Below are positions 1-8,364 of a DNA stretch of 64,000 nt, in pieces. Each line of letters starts with the position of its first letter. Position 1 is the stretch's first letter. The position numbers and the translations under genes are program-made. The stretch comes from Metabacillus dongyingensis (GTDB lineage Bacteria > Bacillota > Bacilli > Bacillales > Bacillaceae): the NCBI RefSeq assembly GCF_019933155.2, contig NZ_CP082944.1, positions 4,094,001 through 4,158,000 of the forward strand, read 5' to 3'. The notes under the pieces were generated by a model. The model was not told the DNA's origin. It saw nothing but the letters and a program-made list of their open reading frames with translations, and did not search any database.

Positions 1-1748
1 CATGCATGTCCCATCTCATTCCATGGAATCGCGATCGGCAGCCTCTTCCAGTGGACAAGATCCGTGCTTACCGCATGTGCCCATTTTCCGCCGTCCTGAT
101 GGAAAAGGTGATATTCCCCTTCATAATAAACTAAGCCGTTCGGGTCACTTGCATAGCCTCTTGCCTGCGTAAAATGATACTGCGGCCGGTATAGCTCAGA
201 ATAATAGTCGTCAAATGGAGTGGCGTAGACATGCTGAAAATACGCGGTTCCATTATCGACATTCAATCCGAATTTTCCGCTTGAGTAGGCTGAGTCTTTT
301 ACAGAAATCACCGGATCGGCATATCCATCGAAATAGATTTTCATATCATTTCCATCAGCATGAATTTCAAAATGATAGGTTTTGCCTGTTTCTATCTTCC
401 GCTCAGCCATTCCCATAGTACGATCTCCTTTCAAATCAAGGAGACGGATCCTGTTCAGATTGGGATCCAGAGTTAGCATATATCCTTCCCTGCCATCTCC
501 ATTTCCTCTGAATACAAGTCCTGCCGTACCAAAAGGAGCTTCATCATCTACCTTTACATCTCCTTCTAAGACGAAATCAGCTCCCGTTGTTTCTGCCATC
601 CGGTAAGTATTTTGTTCTGCAGGGCTCTGCCCCATCGTCCCGTCAAGATGCGGAGTCCACTCACCATTAATGGATTGCCACCCTTCTAAATTGGACTGCA
701 AATCACTCACTTGAATGTTTTGAAAAACGGCATCTCCGCTTGCATGTAAGCCAAAAAGCCCTCTTGTGTAGGTGTCGTCATCTGCCTTCAAAACTGGCAT
801 CCCTCCATTCTGCCAGAAGACCTGCAAAGAAGAACCTTCCGCTTTTACCTTTATGCGGTAAAGGATTCCGGGTTCAATCGGCATCTTTGCTTCCGAAAGA
901 ACTCTGTTCTGATTGACATCCTTCAGCTGCAAAATGTCTTTTCTTGCATCAGCCTTTACTTGGTATGCCTTTAATCCTGCTTTATCAGACCGGAATAACA
1001 AGGAGCCGGTTGCAGTTTTGTCTTTTAGGAGAAGATCCGATTCAAAGGTGAAATCAGCAGAAGAAGTCGTGGAAATGGAATAGATATTCTCTCCTTGCTC
1101 AGGGGTAGCCTCTAACCCTTCAAAACCTGCCTGCCATTTGCCGGTTTTTGTTTTTAACCCTGTTAAATTCGTCCGCACTTCACTCATTTGAACCTTGCTG
1201 AAGACAAGCTTTCCGCCCTCCGCATGAAAGCCTGTAAATCCTTTAGAATGACTGAAATCCTTAAGGTCCATTACCTTTTTTTCATCCACAAATACGCTAA
1301 TGGACGGACCATCTGACGTTATTTTCACTCTTGTCTCAGCATTCGCTTTCACTTTGAACGGAACACTTTTCAGAATACGGTCCTCATCCAGTGCAGAAAG
1401 AAAAACGCGGTCCCGTTTGGAATCCAGACTTACTTTATATCCTTCTGTGCCTGTCTGATTTGCGCGGAAGACGAGTGACCCTGCGCTGTTCTTAGCGAGT
1501 TTTATCGTTGCTTCATAGACCAGATAGCTGCCTGTTTCTGAAATTGATAGAATAAGTGCAGATTTATTTTTAGCTGCAACCCCTTTAAGAGAGCCATCCG
1601 TTTCCTTATTCCAGCTTCCCGACAAAGCGGTGTAGCCGAATATCGCCGTTTTATGTTCATCGGCTTCTCCTCTGAATCCCTCCAAAGAAAATACTGAAAA
1701 GAGCAGGGCAGCAGCGGCCGCCAGTTTAACCAAAGTCATTTTTTTCAT
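1..1748 (-). CDS. Secreted GH32 fructanase (levanase-like), C-terminus cut by window edge
   Basis: The reading frame runs open from an ATG at 1748 to the left edge, so 582 residues are visible and the 3' part is missing. The start has GGAAGGAG eight bases upstream and is followed by a signal peptide (MKK, then an Ala/Leu-rich core). About three beta-sandwich repeats of roughly 150 residues follow (residues ~30-510), each containing a pattern like GSLVFR...GYKVSLD and ending in a FGLHA/GFHA-type strand; they resemble concanavalin-like/DUF1080-type carbohydrate modules. The GH32 catalytic domain begins near residue 520 with RPQYHFTQ and ASDPNG; Asp535 is the expected nucleophile. The usual W-[ML]-N-D-P-N-G is here A-S-D-P-N-G, as if a variant subfamily. 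GH32 secreted enzymes release fructose from levan, inulin or sucrose. The neighbouring intracellular sucrase, fructokinase and importer support a fructan role; the exact substrate is inferred. Confidence 0.85.
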   Translation of the reverse strand, partial: MKKMTLVKLAAAAALLFSVFSLEGFRGEADEHKTAIFGYTALSGSWNKETDGSLKGVAAKNKSALILSISETGSYLVYEATIKLAKNSAGSLVFRANQTGTEGYKVSLDSKRDRVFLSALDEDRILKSVPFKVKANAETRVKITSDGPSISVFVDEKKVMDLKDFSHSKGFTGFHAEGGKLVFSKVQMSEVRTNLTGLKTKTGKWQAGFEGLEATPEQGENIYSISTTSSADFTFESDLLLKDKTATGSLLFRSDKAGLKAYQVKADARKDILQLKDVNQNRVLSEAKMPIEPGILYRIKVKAEGSSLQVFWQNGGMPVLKADDDTYTRGLFGLHASGDAVFQNIQVSDLQSNLEGWQSINGEWTPHLDGTMGQSPAEQNTYRMAETTGADFVLEGDVKVDDEAPFGTAGLVFRGNGDGREGYMLTLDPNLNRIRLLDLKGDRTMGMAERKIETGKTYHFEIHADGNDMKIYFDGYADPVISVKDSAYSSGKFGLNVDNGTAYFQHVYATPFDDYYSELYRPQYHFTQARGYASDPNGLVYYEGEYHLFHQDGGKWAHAVSTDLVHWKRLPIAIPWNEMGHA

Positions 1749-1771
1749 CTATATAACTCCTTCCAGTTATA

Positions 1772-1785
1772 ATAAAGCGCTTTCA
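1772..1785 (-). promoter_or_regulatory. Candidate cre box upstream of the secreted GH32 gene
   Basis: On the minus strand the bases read TGAAAGCGCTTTAT, one mismatch from the CcpA cre consensus TGWAARCGYTWNCW, 24 bases before the ATG. A nearly identical sequence stands at the head of the ABC operon (7925-7938). It is consistent with glucose repression of the fructanase by CcpA. It lies between the terminator and the ribosome-binding site, so any separate promoter must overlap it closely. Confidence 0.65.
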
Positions 1786-1793
1786 TTCACTTC

Positions 1794-1835
1794 TAAAAAA
1801 AGAAGGGATTGTAGAGTAACTTTCAACAATCCCTT
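1794..1835 (-). terminator. Rho-independent terminator after the fructokinase gene
   Basis: A perfect 10-bp stem (AAGGGATTGT / ACAATCCCTT) with a 13-nt loop is followed on the minus strand by C and seven T. It lies 14 bases past the fructokinase stop and partly separates the secreted GH32 gene from the operon upstream. Confidence 0.85.
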
Positions 1836-1848
1836 TAAAAACAATATG

Positions 1849-2817
1849 TCAGCTGATGACGACTTCTTGATTTACTATTTTCAAAGAAGGCATGGCAGAT
1901 ACCGCACCTACTTTTGTACAGACGATCGCTCCAATCCGATTGCTGAAGGAAACCATCTTTGTGACCAAATCCATATTAGCTGCAGCCATCTTCGGATTCT
2001 CTGAATGTGCGATCTGATATAATAATGCGCCTACAAATGCATCACCGGCACCTGTTGAATCAATTGATTTGACGCAGATGCTTGGGACAGCCTTCTTCTC
2101 TCTTCCATTTGAAACGATGGTCCCGGCGCTCCCTAATGTGACGGCAATCAGTCCTTCGCAGGTTTCCTGAAGAGCATCGAGTCCTGCAGTGACACCATTC
2201 ACTCCTGAAATCAGTTCAAGTTCGTCCGCACTCATTTTAATAAAATCAGCCAGCCCCATTGCCATTTTTGCCAAGCTGATAAACTCTTCTGTGTTTGCTT
2301 TCCACAGATCGTTTCTGAAATTCGGATCAAAGGAAATGAATTTCCCTTCGTTCTTTGCTTTTTTCATCATGTCAAAATAAAGCGTTCGAAACGGGTCTTC
2401 CAGCAGTGCTGTTGCTGATCCAAAATGAAGAATGCCCGCTTGTTTTATTTTTTCCTCATCAATATCCTGCTCAGATAAAAAAGCATCAGCCCCTCTGTTA
2501 AAAAGGAAATCTCTCTCTCCATCCGCCTGAAGCGATACAAAGGCAAGCGATGTTTTGTGTACAGGATCAAATACAACCATAGACGTATCAACGCCCGCTT
2601 CATCAAGCGTTTTCTTCAGAAAAGAACCAAAAGGGTCGTTTCCCACTTTTCCGCAGAAGGAAGCCTTGCCTCCTAATTTAGCTATAGCCGCACAAACATT
2701 GGCAGGAGCTCCTCCCGCTTGTTTTTCAAACTTCTTTCCTTCCATTAAATTAATATCTGTTTCCGTGCAGAAAAAATCAATCAGCAATTCCCCGATGCAA
2801 ATAACAGACGAACCCAC
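1849..2817 (-). CDS. PfkB-family fructokinase
   Basis: A 322-residue ribokinase/PfkB-fold sugar kinase, expected to phosphorylate fructose with ATP in the cytoplasm. Visible motifs are the N-terminal GELLIDF, the substrate-binding QAGGAPANVCAAIAKLGG with PfkB signature character, and the C-terminal anion-hole signature STGAGDAFVGALL containing the catalytic Asp. The frame is open upstream to an ATG at 2868, but that would overlap sacA by 44 bases. The GTG at 2817 is preferred because AAGGAAGGG precedes it at good spacing and it lies just after the sacA stop. Co-transcription with the GH32 sucrase makes fructose from imported sucrose or fructo-oligosaccharides the likely substrate. Confidence 0.9.
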   Translation of the reverse strand: MGSSVICIGELLIDFFCTETDINLMEGKKFEKQAGGAPANVCAAIAKLGGKASFCGKVGNDPFGSFLKKTLDEAGVDTSMVVFDPVHKTSLAFVSLQADGERDFLFNRGADAFLSEQDIDEEKIKQAGILHFGSATALLEDPFRTLYFDMMKKAKNEGKFISFDPNFRNDLWKANTEEFISLAKMAMGLADFIKMSADELELISGVNGVTAGLDALQETCEGLIAVTLGSAGTIVSNGREKKAVPSICVKSIDSTGAGDAFVGALLYQIAHSENPKMAAANMDLVTKMVSFSNRIGAIVCTKVGAVSAMPSLKIVNQEVVIS

Positions 2818-2824
2818 CTTGCTT

Positions 2825-4297
2825 TCACCCTTCCTTGTTCCAAATGGAAGACAGCTCATGCAGCTCAAATGATTTTACTTTTATGCTTCCACCTGAAGCG
2901 GCCAGGTGCAATTCGCTCTTTTCAGATGAAGGGAACACAAGGCTCGTAATGGCGCATTCACCGTCATTGCCGAAAAGTTCAATGGAAGAGGCATCTAAAA
3001 GCAACTGCAAACGAACGCCGTTTTTCTTCATCTTTAAGGGTGCAGCCTGCACCGCAGGGAATGAAGATGAAAAGTCAGATTCACCTGAAAGTGTTCTGTC
3101 TGCTGACAGGATTTCCGCTTCTGCATCATAACGGATGACCGTTTTTTCTGAATCAGAATGCTGAATCGTCAGTTCAGCAATGGAAGCGTCCTGAAATTCA
3201 ACTTCCAGATTTAGTTCAAGCAATGTGCTCTCCAAAGGAATGGAAAGCGGCTGATCCGGTGTTAAAAGCTTATCCTTAAAAGTATTGCTCCTCTTTCTCA
3301 GCACTCTTGCTTCTGAAACAGGTTTTTGAATAATGCGGACTCCATCCGCACTTGAGGCTAGGGATAATTCCCTCGGGATCGTCATGACACCCCGCCACTC
3401 TTTTGTAGGAACTTGATTGGCATAGCGCCAATTGCTCATCCACCCGATATAAATTCTTCTGCCGTCACTTGATGGCATGTCAGACCAGCTGACTCCAGCG
3501 TAGTTGTCCCTTCCGTAGTCCAGCCAGAGAACGGTCTCTTTGTCATGATCATTAATAAAGGTCTCTCCATCGAAATCTCCTATAAAATACTGAGTCCAAG
3601 AGCCTTCTGCATGTTCGCCGGTATCCCCCAGGCTGACAAGCATCACCCATTTCACCTTGTCTCCATCAACCTTAAGGGGGAACAGATCAGGACATTCCCA
3701 GAACCCGGCATGAGAGCCTTCTCCAAACTCACTTGCAAACTGCCAGTTAATTAAATTGATAGACTTGTAAATCGTCACGCTCTGGCCTGTAGCAAGAACC
3801 ATTATCCAGTGCTTGGTTTCAGAGTGCCAGAAAACTTTAGGATCACGGTAATCTGTTTTTGTTTCGTCAATAAGGACCGGATTGCCGCTGTACTTTGTCC
3901 ATGATCTCCCGTTATCCTTGCTGTATGCGATGCATTGGCGCTGACGCGGCCTTTCTGAGTCAGGATACGAATCATGGCTTGTATAGATCGCAACCAGCCC
4001 AGGCTGATCGTCGAAGAAACCGGTCGTATTATCCCAGTCGACGACTGCGCTTCCTGAGAAAATGGCTCCATGTTCATCAGGATGCAGCGCGACAGGAAGA
4101 TGCTCCCAGTGAATTAAATCCTTGCTGACCGCATGGCCCCAATGCATCGGACCCCAGATTGTACTAAAGGGATGATGCTGGTAGAACAGATGATACTCAC
4201 CGTTAAAAAACACCATTCCGTTAGGATCATTCAGCCATTTTCCGAGTGGCGAAAAGTGAAAATGGGGACGATATTTTTCTGTTAAAATCGGTTTCAC
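2825..4297 (-). CDS. sacA: Intracellular GH32 sucrase / beta-fructofuranosidase
   Basis: A 490-residue glycoside hydrolase family 32 enzyme without signal peptide, so it acts in the cytoplasm. The three family landmarks are present: WLNDPNG near residue 24 (nucleophile Asp24), YRDPKVFW near residue 150 (transition-state Asp) and FWECPDLF near residue 200 (acid/base Glu). A C-terminal beta-sandwich follows. Length matches SacA/ScrB-type enzymes. In B. subtilis SacA cleaves sucrose-6-phosphate delivered by a PTS; here the operon carries an ABC importer and a fructokinase, so unphosphorylated sucrose or short fructans are more likely substrates. The sacA symbol is by family resemblance; the substrate is inferred. 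Confidence 0.88.
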   Translation of the reverse strand: MKPILTEKYRPHFHFSPLGKWLNDPNGMVFFNGEYHLFYQHHPFSTIWGPMHWGHAVSKDLIHWEHLPVALHPDEHGAIFSGSAVVDWDNTTGFFDDQPGLVAIYTSHDSYPDSERPRQRQCIAYSKDNGRSWTKYSGNPVLIDETKTDYRDPKVFWHSETKHWIMVLATGQSVTIYKSINLINWQFASEFGEGSHAGFWECPDLFPLKVDGDKVKWVMLVSLGDTGEHAEGSWTQYFIGDFDGETFINDHDKETVLWLDYGRDNYAGVSWSDMPSSDGRRIYIGWMSNWRYANQVPTKEWRGVMTIPRELSLASSADGVRIIQKPVSEARVLRKRSNTFKDKLLTPDQPLSIPLESTLLELNLEVEFQDASIAELTIQHSDSEKTVIRYDAEAEILSADRTLSGESDFSSSFPAVQAAPLKMKKNGVRLQLLLDASSIELFGNDGECAITSLVFPSSEKSELHLAASGGSIKVKSFELHELSSIWNKEG

Positions 4298-4322
4298 GAA
4301 AAAAACTCCTTTTCCATAGATT

Positions 4323-4353
4323 AAGAGACTGCAGAAAAGAACAACAGCCTCTT
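4323..4353 (-). other. Intercistronic hairpin between the binding-protein gene and sacA
   Basis: A 9-bp stem (AAGAGGCTG with CAGTCTCTT on the minus strand, one G-T pair) has a 13-nt loop and no following T-run. It lies between the binding-protein stop and the sacA ribosome-binding site. Such hairpins often stabilise the upstream part of the mRNA so that binding protein is made in excess; it could also be a weak terminator. Confidence 0.45.
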
Positions 4354-4402
4354 TAGTTTAATGTTTAATGTTTAATGTTTATTGTTTATTGTTTATTGTT
4401 TA
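4354..4402. repeat. Heptanucleotide tandem repeat (TAAACAT/TAAACAA on minus strand)
   Basis: About seven head-to-tail 7-mers: ATGTTTA three times then TTGTTTA three times on the plus strand, preceded by a related AGTTTA. The last copy contains the stop codon of the binding-protein gene (4400-4402). Copy-number change by slippage would change only the spacing between that stop and the hairpin before sacA. Confidence 0.85.
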
Positions 4403-6004
4403 TTGCTGATTGCGGTCATAGCCTGTCTGTTTGATTTCAAGCCACTCCTGAAGTCCTAAACGGTCAAGTTCAGCTAAATATTCCTTCCATTCTGCTTCCG
4501 CTTTTCCGTTTGTCATCCATTCAGCGCGCTTTCTGTTAATGTAAGCAAATAGATCCGTTTCAATGGATGATAGCTTATCCAGCTCTTCAATAGAGAAGAA
4601 GACTTTTGGATACGTATTTTCAGCTTTCATATGAGGAACCATAACATCTTTCATCAAGTCCAGTCTCCAAGCAGCATCATCCGGCTTCGTGGTAACGGAT
4701 CCATAGTATTCATCTAAAATTGCAAGAGGTCCGTTAACACTTGTTTTTTGACGAACTTCAACTGGTGCAGCTCCTTCAAGCGGCAGATGCTTCAGCATAT
4801 TTGCAGATTCGTCATATTCAAAGATGTTTTGCTGTTTGTCATCTCCGTATGTTCCCCAGTTGTTCTGAACAGACTGCAGCGGATCATACAGCTGGTCAAT
4901 CCATTTAGCGGTAAGCTCAAGATTTTTATTTGAACTTGTAATGACCATTCTCCCTCTGTCAAAGCCCATTCCATTTGTTCTGGCAACGTTTACATTTCCA
5001 TCCGGTCCAGCTACTGGAGACATAAGGTCATATTTGTCATTCATGCCGGTAATGTTTGCTTTGTCCCAGGTAAAGTACATGCCGTACCGTTCATCTTTGC
5101 CTTTTGCAAGATACGTGTTCCAGTCGTGTTCAAACGCTTCTACATCAATTAAGCCTTCCTTATAAAGATCGCTGAAGTACATGATGGCATCTTTATACCC
5201 TTCCTCAGCTGCTGTCAGGATCACTTTGCCTTCATTGCTTACAACTGTATGATCCCAGTTATCTCCAAGGCCGAATGCTCCGAATAAGAAGGCAGGATCT
5301 TCACCGCCATGATTAATGATGAAGGACATTGGAATTTCGTCCGCTTTTCCGTTTCCGTTTGGATCCTGAGTCTTAAAGGCAACTAATACGTTCTTTAGCT
5401 CTTCTGTATTTGCCGGCATTTTTAAGCCCAGCTTATTGAGCCACTCCACATTAATCCACGGAAAATCATCAACTGAATGAATATTCTCTTTGCCTGTCCC
5501 AAGCTCTTCAATCCATGGGAAGGAATAGATATGACCGTCAGGAGCTGTCATCATTGCTTTATATTCTGGTGAAGAATCGAGCACTTTTTTCAGATTCGGC
5601 ATGTGTTTTTCAATTAAATCCTCAACTGGAATAATCGCTCCATCTTTTGCAAGCTTCAGCAAGTCATAGTCGCCGTAGCCTGCATCCATAATGGCATCCG
5701 GCAAATCACCGCTTGCCATAGCCAGATTTCTCTTCTCCGCAAACACATCGTTCGTATAGTTTTTCCACTGGATTTGAACACCCGTTTTTTCTTCCAGTCT
5801 CTTATAAATGAGTTTATCATTTGGATCTTTAGGCGCAAGCGGCGAGCTTTGCGTGATAAATTTCAGCGTAACTTCTTCCTTAAGCGGGAAGGAGACATCT
5901 TTTAGTTCATAGTCTTCTGAAGATGAGACATTTTTGCTTGTGCAGCCGGATAATAAAACAGCTGCAATAGCGGCAGTTCCTATAGCTCTCTTAACATGTT
6001 TCAT
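4400..6004 (-). CDS. ABC sugar-importer binding lipoprotein (LplA/YtcQ-like)
   Basis: A 534-residue extracellular solute-binding protein of the large type that pairs with LplB/LplC-like permeases. The N-terminus has a short signal with lipobox LLSGC, placing the lipidated Cys at residue 21. The body has the family-1 binding-protein character (an early ITQSSPLAPKDP stretch and the segment GYGDYDLLKLAKDGAIIPVEDL). GGGGGAAATGTA precedes the ATG. It is the third gene of the importer operon, 23 bases after the second permease, and is followed by sacA, so it probably binds sucrose or fructo-oligosaccharides outside the membrane. No ATPase is encoded here; a shared MsmX-type ATPase elsewhere is likely, as known for such systems in B. 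subtilis. Confidence 0.85.
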   Translation of the reverse strand: MKHVKRAIGTAAIAAVLLSGCTSKNVSSSEDYELKDVSFPLKEEVTLKFITQSSPLAPKDPNDKLIYKRLEEKTGVQIQWKNYTNDVFAEKRNLAMASGDLPDAIMDAGYGDYDLLKLAKDGAIIPVEDLIEKHMPNLKKVLDSSPEYKAMMTAPDGHIYSFPWIEELGTGKENIHSVDDFPWINVEWLNKLGLKMPANTEELKNVLVAFKTQDPNGNGKADEIPMSFIINHGGEDPAFLFGAFGLGDNWDHTVVSNEGKVILTAAEEGYKDAIMYFSDLYKEGLIDVEAFEHDWNTYLAKGKDERYGMYFTWDKANITGMNDKYDLMSPVAGPDGNVNVARTNGMGFDRGRMVITSSNKNLELTAKWIDQLYDPLQSVQNNWGTYGDDKQQNIFEYDESANMLKHLPLEGAAPVEVRQKTSVNGPLAILDEYYGSVTTKPDDAAWRLDLMKDVMVPHMKAENTYPKVFFSIEELDKLSSIETDLFAYINRKRAEWMTNGKAEAEWKEYLAELDRLGLQEWLEIKQTGYDRNQQ

Positions 6005-6027
6005 TACATTTCCCCCTGTATCATTTG

Positions 6028-6906
6028 TTATTTTAATGAACCGACCATAACCCCTTTTTCAAAGTACTTCTGGAAGAATGGATACATAATGATCAGCGGA
6101 AGGCTTGAGATCACGATCGCCGAGTATTTAATCATCTCTGAAACCTTAGCAAGCTCTGCCATTGCCAATTGATCGCTGATCATGCCGGGTTCAGCCTGGT
6201 TCTGAATTAAGATGGATCGTAAAACAAGCTGCAATGGATGCATTTTAGGATCTTCAAGATAAATCATGGCATCGAAATAGGAATTCCATTGGCCGACAAA
6301 CGCATAGAGCGCGAGAACAAAAATAATCGGTTTAGAAAGCGGTATCACGATTTTGAAGAAAATAAGCAAGTCCGAGGCCCCGTCCACTTTAGCTGCTTCA
6401 TGCAGTTCATGCGGTATCCCCTTAAAGTAAGTTCTGGCAAGTATGATGTTCCACACATTGACTGCTCCCGGCAGCAAAATCGCCCAGACCGTATTTAACA
6501 TGCCGAGATCTTTGACAACCAGATACGTCGGAATTAATCCGCCGCTGAAAAACATCGTAAAAAGAAAGAATGTCATAAAAGCGTTTTTACCGACAAACCC
6601 TTGAGTCGCCAGAGGAAAAGCAGCAAATATGGAGACAACGACGGTAATAATGGCAAATCCTGCAGAGTAAAGCATGGCATTTATAAATCCCCTAACCATT
6701 GAATCATCGGATAGAATCCGTTTATATCCCTCTAGGCTCCAATCAGACACTTTAAACGACAAACCCTGATTCAGAAGAACATTTGGATCCATGAATGAAG
6801 CGATGACGACATAAACGAGCGGGACCAGGACGGCAAGGACAGCCAGACAAAGAAATACAGCATTCAGAGACAGGATGATCCGGTCTATTCTTGTGTGTTT
6901 AATCAT
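6028..6906 (-). CDS. ABC sugar-importer permease (LplC/YtcP-like)
   Basis: A 292-residue inner-membrane permease with about six hydrophobic segments. The cytoplasmic EAA loop is clear (HEAAKVDGASDLLIFFKIVIP, residues ~190-210), which contacts the ATPase. The C-terminus ends FEKGVMVGSLK, typical of the LplC/YtcP branch. GAGAGGAGG precedes the ATG. It lies 18 bases after the first permease and 23 bases before the binding lipoprotein, so the three form one transcription unit. Function as a sugar channel is family knowledge; substrate comes from the sacA/fructokinase context. Confidence 0.88.
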   Translation of the reverse strand: MIKHTRIDRIILSLNAVFLCLAVLAVLVPLVYVVIASFMDPNVLLNQGLSFKVSDWSLEGYKRILSDDSMVRGFINAMLYSAGFAIITVVVSIFAAFPLATQGFVGKNAFMTFFLFTMFFSGGLIPTYLVVKDLGMLNTVWAILLPGAVNVWNIILARTYFKGIPHELHEAAKVDGASDLLIFFKIVIPLSKPIIFVLALYAFVGQWNSYFDAMIYLEDPKMHPLQLVLRSILIQNQAEPGMISDQLAMAELAKVSEMIKYSAIVISSLPLIIMYPFFQKYFEKGVMVGSLK

Positions 6907-6924
6907 ATAAATCCTCCTCTCAGG

Positions 6925-7896
6925 TTAATAAAGTCCTTCTCCTTCATTCAGTTTTTTGACAACAAAATTCACGACAATAAGCAAAATGACGTTGATGACT
7001 GAGTTGAACAGGCCAACTGCAGTTGAATAAGCGTAATCTCCTGCCTGCAAACCAATTTTATAAACGTAGGTCGGAAGAATCTCCGATGTCGGCAAGTTCA
7101 TGGCTGTCTGCATCAGAAAAGCTTTTTCAAACCCAATCGCCATGATACCGCCTGCACCTAAAATAAAGATAATAGCCATAAGCGGCTTTAAAGCCGGCAG
7201 ATCAATATGGATCATCCGCTGAAGAATGTTTGCTCCATCAATCGTCGCTGCCTGGTGCAATTCAGGATCCACGTTCGCCAAAGCGGCAACATAGACAATG
7301 GACGACCATCCAGCAGCCTGCCAGATTCCAGAGATAATATAAATGGATCTGAAGTATTCAGGATCAGACATAAACATGACCGGCTTACCGGTTAAAAACG
7401 CAAGAAAATGATTGATCGGACCCGTCGGGGCCAAAAAGATAAACAGCATCCCAACAATGACAACGACAGAAATAAAGTTTGGCGCATATAAAAACAGCTG
7501 AATATTTTTCTTAATGGCTGCTCTTCTGACCTGGTTCAGCATTAAGGCAAGAATGATTGGAATGGGAAACCCAAGCAAAAGCCCGTATAAACTGAGCTTA
7601 AGTGTGCTCATAAAGATTGTTTCGAAATTAGGCGAGGTCAAAAACTCTTCAAAATGTTTAAAGCCGACCCATTCGCTGCCCCATATCCCTTTAATTGTGC
7701 TGAAATCCTTAAAAGCAATGATGGCTCCGTACATCGGAACATATTTAAAAACGATTGTCAGAATAACAGCAGGTGCGATCAGCAAGTACAAAAAGTAATT
7801 CTTTTTTATATAGTCCCATTTGTACTTTGCTTTGGTCTTCTTTTCCGGCCTGCTAATGACAGCGCCATCATCTTTGGCCTTCACTACCTCCTGCAT
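6925..7896 (-). CDS. ABC sugar-importer permease (LplB/YteP-like)
   Basis: A 323-residue membrane permease, first gene of the importer operon. After a charged 35-residue cytoplasmic N-terminus come about six membrane spans. The EAA-type loop reads HQAATIDGANILQRMIHID. The frame extends nine codons further upstream to 7923, but the ATG at 7896 sits just behind AAGGGGGGAG and is the better start. A cre box lies about 30 bases upstream. The protein ends NEGEGLY as in LplB-like permeases. Predicted partner of the next gene in a heterodimeric channel. Confidence 0.88.
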   Translation of the reverse strand: MQEVVKAKDDGAVISRPEKKTKAKYKWDYIKKNYFLYLLIAPAVILTIVFKYVPMYGAIIAFKDFSTIKGIWGSEWVGFKHFEEFLTSPNFETIFMSTLKLSLYGLLLGFPIPIILALMLNQVRRAAIKKNIQLFLYAPNFISVVVIVGMLFIFLAPTGPINHFLAFLTGKPVMFMSDPEYFRSIYIISGIWQAAGWSSIVYVAALANVDPELHQAATIDGANILQRMIHIDLPALKPLMAIIFILGAGGIMAIGFEKAFLMQTAMNLPTSEILPTYVYKIGLQAGDYAYSTAVGLFNSVINVILLIVVNFVVKKLNEGEGLY

Positions 7897-7924
7897 GCAA
7901 CTCCCCCCCTTGATAGAAAACACT

Positions 7925-7938
7925 TATAAGCGCTTTCA
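7925..7938 (-). promoter_or_regulatory. Candidate cre box at the head of the ABC/sucrase operon
   Basis: Minus strand TGAAAGCGCTTATA, one mismatch from the cre consensus and sharing TGAAAGCGCTT with the site before the secreted GH32 gene. It lies about 30 bases upstream of the first permease start, which suggests carbon catabolite repression through CcpA. Confidence 0.7.
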
Positions 7939-8364
7939 TAATTTGCGTTCAGAGATTTCTATCTGTGTTCTCTGTAATTCCACTTTATCAAACAGGCATT
8001 TTGAAAAAGTTTGAATTCTTTGGATGAAGGAGTTTAATATTTTTGGCACTTAAAAAAAGTAAAAACCCGAGTCCGAAGACTGCGGGTTCCGTTAAGTGAG
8101 GGAGAACCTAAAATCCATCCTATAAAAATCAAAAATACCAGTACTGTGAATCAAAAAGCCGATCCCAAATGGAACCGACTAAAAACGTTTTAGAAACAGG
8201 AGTTGTTTTTTACTCCCTTTTCCCCATGACTGCAAACTAGTTCTCTTCACTATCGGCAAAGTTAAAAACTCTGCCAGAGGCATCTCTGCAATTTCTCCGA
8301 CTGTGACTTTTTTGTATATTAGCGTCGATGTAATTGATTGAGATACTAATCAAAACTTTAAGCC
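7939..8364. other. Intergenic region with operon promoter zone and an upstream terminator
   Basis: About 425 bases without a gene. Close to the permease operon there should be a promoter, but no -35/-10 pair stands out. The middle holds the UUCG-loop terminator of the membrane-protein gene. The rest (8100-8364) shows no supported open frame or strong structure. Confidence 0.5.
8051..8088 (-). terminator. Rho-independent terminator with UUCG loop
   Basis: Minus strand AACCCGCAGTC-TTCG-GACTCGGGTT, one bulged base, followed by TTTAC and seven T. It ends transcription of the small membrane protein upstream and separates it from the importer operon. Confidence 0.8.

Noticed and set aside
215..606. 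Plus-strand open frames inside the left GH32 gene
   Set aside because: Antisense to a long frame with signal peptide and recognisable domains; no ribosome-binding sites.
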